DNA of 15,693 bases from Elusimicrobiota bacterium. Lineage in GTDB: Bacteria; RUG730. The stretch is from NCBI GenBank assembly GCA_031259185.1, contig JAIRLV010000048.1, forward strand, positions 1 to 15,693, read 5' to 3'. The notes beneath the pieces are model-generated. The model saw nothing but the letters and a program-made list of their open reading frames with translations, did not search any database and was not told where the DNA came from. The position numbers and the translations under genes were made by a program. Shown here in pieces: positions 13,948-15,693 of this stretch. The stretch's first letter is position 1. Each line of letters begins with the position of its first letter.

Positions 13948-14946
13948 ATGACTAAATTAAAGAAATTGATAATACCAAATAATTTGCAAGTTGATATGGA
14001 TACTTTAACCTCTAATTATGGGAAATTTGTAGCCGAGCCATTTGAAGCTGGATATGGAAATACTATTGGAAATTCTTTGAGGCGGATTTTGTTATCTTCA
14101 ATGGAAGGGAACGCAATAACTGCTATAAAAATTAAAGGCGTAACTCATGAATATTCTGTGATACCTGGTGTTTTACAAGATGTAATGCAGCTTATTCTAA
14201 ATCTAAAATTAGTTAGATTTAAAACAGATTTAGAAGAGGTACAAAGATTAAGACTCTATAAAAAAGGCGAAGGAGAAATTTTAGCTGGAGATATAGAAAC
14301 TAATTCAAATATTGAAGTTGTTAATAAAGATCTAGTTATTGCTAATCTTGATATACGAGGCGAGCTTGACATGGAGTTATATGTTGGTAAAGGAAGAGGC
14401 TACTTGCCTGTAGAAGAACAGGACAAATCTAAAATATCAACGAATACTATCGCAATAGACGCGATTTTTAGTCCGATAGTTAGAGTTAATTATGAAGTAG
14501 AAAATGTTCGCGTAGAACATATAACGGATTTTGACAAATTAATAATTGAGATTTGGACTGACGGTACTATAAAACCAGAAGATGCTTTATCATATTCAGC
14601 AAAAATATTAAAAGATTCTATGAATATATTCATTAATAACAGCGATAATAAGCAATTTCTGATTGGGTATAAAAAAGTTAATAAAGAAACAAATGAAAAT
14701 AAAACTAATGATAAAAGTGAAACAATAAAAAATTTTCTAACTCAAACAGTAGATATAATAGAATTATCTGTTAGGAGTGCTAATTGTTTAAAAAGTGCTA
14801 AAATTAGAACAATAAAAGAGTTAGTAAGTAAAAAAGAAGTAGAACTTTTGACATATAAAAATTTTGGGCGAAAGTCATTAGATGAAATAAGAGAAAAATT
14901 GCAACAAATGGGATTAAATTTAGGGATGGATTTACATACGTATTAA
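13948..14946 (+). CDS. rpoA: DNA-directed RNA polymerase subunit alpha
   Basis: The alpha dimer starts RNA polymerase assembly, and its C-terminal domain binds promoter UP elements and activators. The 332-residue product is full length. The N-terminal domain has FEAGYGNTIGNSLRRILLSSMEG (32-54), with the pair Arg45-Arg46 used in beta-subunit binding, and the dimerising core to about 230. A Lys/Asn/Glu-rich linker covers roughly 231-265. The C-terminal helix-hairpin-helix domain has ELSVRSANCLKSAKI (272-286, Arg276 equivalent to E. coli Arg265) and NFGRKSLDEI (305-314), so the DNA-contact residues are kept. AAGGAAGG precedes ATG 13948 by 7 nt. Confidence 0.98.
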   Translation: MTKLKKLIIPNNLQVDMDTLTSNYGKFVAEPFEAGYGNTIGNSLRRILLSSMEGNAITAIKIKGVTHEYSVIPGVLQDVMQLILNLKLVRFKTDLEEVQRLRLYKKGEGEILAGDIETNSNIEVVNKDLVIANLDIRGELDMELYVGKGRGYLPVEEQDKSKISTNTIAIDAIFSPIVRVNYEVENVRVEHITDFDKLIIEIWTDGTIKPEDALSYSAKILKDSMNIFINNSDNKQFLIGYKKVNKETNENKTNDKSETIKNFLTQTVDIIELSVRSANCLKSAKIRTIKELVSKKEVELLTYKNFGRKSLDEIREKLQQMGLNLGMDLHTY

Positions 14947-14972
14947 AAAAGATAGCGATAACTTTAAGTTGT

Positions 14973-14977
14973 GGAGG
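14973..14977 (+). promoter_or_regulatory. Ribosome binding site fixing the rplQ start
   Basis: GGAGG lies 8 nt before ATG 14986. The in-frame GTG at 14971 overlaps this site and cannot be served by it, so the shorter L17 is chosen. Confidence 0.8.
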
Positions 14978-14985
14978 ATTACAAA

Positions 14986-15339
14986 ATGTCTGGAACAAAA
15001 GCTGGCAGAAAATTAGGTAGAAAAACAGGACATAGAATAGCTTTATATAGAAATATGGCGTCTAGCTTGATAAAGTATGAATCAATAAAGACGACACAAG
15101 CAAAAGCTAAAAGTTTGAAGAGTTTTATAGATTCATTAATTTCTAATGCTAAAAAAGACGATATAAATGCTAGAAGAAAAATTAGGAAAGATATTCAGCA
15201 AAAAGAAATATTGTTAAAATTATTTAACGAACTAGTTCCTAGATATAAAAATAGAGAAGGCGGTTTTGTAAAATTAGTAAAACTTGGGAATAGAATGTCT
15301 GATAACGCTCCTATTTGTTGTATAAAACTTATTTCCTAG
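14986..15339 (+). CDS. rplQ: 50S ribosomal protein L17
   Basis: L17 is a tunnel-exit-side protein of the large subunit. With the start at ATG 14986 the product has 117 residues, the normal bacterial size. It begins MSGTKAGRKLGRKTGHRIALYRNMASSLIKYESIKTTQAKAKSLKSFIDSLIS, the classic basic helix-rich N-terminal part, and ends with KNREGGFVKLVKLGNRMSDNAPICCIKLIS, matching the usual GGYTRI-K-G-RRGDNAPMA-IELV pattern. It closes the alpha block, and its TAG stop overlaps the ribosome binding site of mreB. Confidence 0.97.
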   Translation: MSGTKAGRKLGRKTGHRIALYRNMASSLIKYESIKTTQAKAKSLKSFIDSLISNAKKDDINARRKIRKDIQQKEILLKLFNELVPRYKNREGGFVKLVKLGNRMSDNAPICCIKLIS

Positions 15340-15342
15340 GAG
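15338..15342 (+). promoter_or_regulatory. mreB ribosome binding site inside the rplQ stop
   Basis: AGGAG shares its first two bases with the TAG stop of rplQ and lies 9 nt before GTG 15352. This arrangement favours translational coupling from L17 to MreB. Confidence 0.75.
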
Positions 15343-15351
15343 AATAATAAA

Positions 15352-15693
15352 GTGTTTTTGTCTAAATTAGTTAATGTTTTTTCTTTTGATTTAGGTATGG
15401 ATTTAGGGACATCTAACACTTTAATTTTTTTAAAAGGAAGCGGTATTATTTTGAAAGAGCCTTCAGTTGTGGCTATTGATAGAAACACAAAAGATGTTTT
15501 AGCTGTTGGTAAAGAAGCAAAACAAATGGTTGGCAGAACTCCGGCTAATATCGTTGCCGTAAGACCGCTAAAAAATGGAGTAATAGCAGATTTTGAAATT
15601 ACGGAGGAAATGATAAGATTCTTTATTAGAAAAGTTAATTCAAAAAAAACTTTTTTGAGTCCTAGAATAGTCATTGGAGTTCCGTCAGGTATT
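15352..15693 (+). CDS. mreB: Rod shape-determining actin homologue MreB, N-terminal part (partial)
   Basis: MreB is the bacterial actin that polymerises under the inner membrane and directs side-wall peptidoglycan synthesis in rod-shaped cells. The first 114 codons are in the window and the gene runs off its right edge. A hydrophobic/basic N-terminus ([10 protein letters not shown]) resembles the membrane-anchoring amphipathic helix of Gram-negative MreB. The phosphate-1 loop is at 17-23 (DLGTSNT). [43 protein letters not shown] and the start of the phosphate/connect segment VIGVPSG follow. It is MreB rather than FtsA or DnaK by these blocks. The start is GTG 15352, 12 nt after rplQ. Confidence 0.96.
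   Translation, partial: MFLSKLVNVFSFDLGMDLGTSNTLIFLKGSGIILKEPSVVAIDRNTKDVLAVGKEAKQMVGRTPANIVAVRPLKNGVIADFEITEEMIRFFIRKVNSKKTFLSPRIVIGVPSGI

Noticed and set aside
15336-15674. 112-codon open frame on the minus strand opposite mreB
   Set aside because: It lies fully antisense to the clearly conserved MreB reading frame, has no ribosome binding site and resembles no family; it is a shadow.
1-15693. Mobile elements, CRISPR, tRNA or a novel system
   Set aside because: Reading gene by gene leaves no unexplained coding stretch; spacers are too short for these, and no repeats of the needed kind are present.

Overview
The window is one uninterrupted, single-strand run of housekeeping genes: the end of tuf, a merged S10-spc-alpha ribosomal protein cluster, and the start of mreB. 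There are 30 complete genes (25 ribosomal proteins plus secY, adk, map, infA and rpoA) and two partial ones, all on the + strand. The DNA is very AT-rich (roughly 30% GC, judged by eye), arginine is written almost entirely as AGA/AGG, and Shine-Dalgarno motifs of the GGAG/GGAGG type precede most genes. TGA is a normal stop (rpmC and secY end in it) and no reading frame needs TGA as tryptophan, which argues against Mycoplasma-like code 4. The organism is a bacterium using code 11.

Layout: the EF-Tu C-terminus (1-63) is followed after 53 nt by the S10 block (rpsJ, rplC, rplD, rplW, rplB, rpsS, rplV, rpsC, rplP, rpmC, rpsQ; 117-5188). The spc block follows (rplN, rplX, rplE, rpsN, rpsH, rplF, rplR, rpsE, rplO, secY; 5202-10601), with no rpmD (L30) between rpsE and rplO. 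Then come adk, map, infA and rpmJ (10598-12360), the alpha block (rpsM, rpsK, rpsD, rpoA, rplQ; 12379-15339), and mreB running off the right edge (from 15352).

Insertion of adk-map-infA between secY and rpmJ is the order found in Firmicutes, Fusobacteria, Thermotogae, Elusimicrobia and others, and not that of enterobacteria. Low GC, a rod-shape gene directly after rplQ, Zn-type S14/S4/L36/L24 and no L30 would fit a low-GC non-proteobacterial lineage. An Elusimicrobia/Endomicrobia- or Fusobacteria-like genome is my guess only; the sequence alone does not prove it.

Together the genes supply much of both ribosomal subunits (peptidyl transferase centre, exit tunnel, decoding head and platform), initiation factor IF-1, the Sec channel pore, N-terminal methionine removal, adenylate homeostasis and the RNA polymerase alpha subunit that nucleates polymerase assembly. 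Most spacers are under 55 nt. Only two exceed 100 nt: rpsH-rplF (143 nt) and rpsD-rpoA (108 nt), and no convincing intrinsic terminator is visible, so long polycistronic messages are likely. I found no mobile element, CRISPR array, tRNA, rRNA or unknown gene. This is an ordinary, highly conserved region and I do not see a previously undescribed system in it; the findings are modest points about gene content, spacing and start choice.
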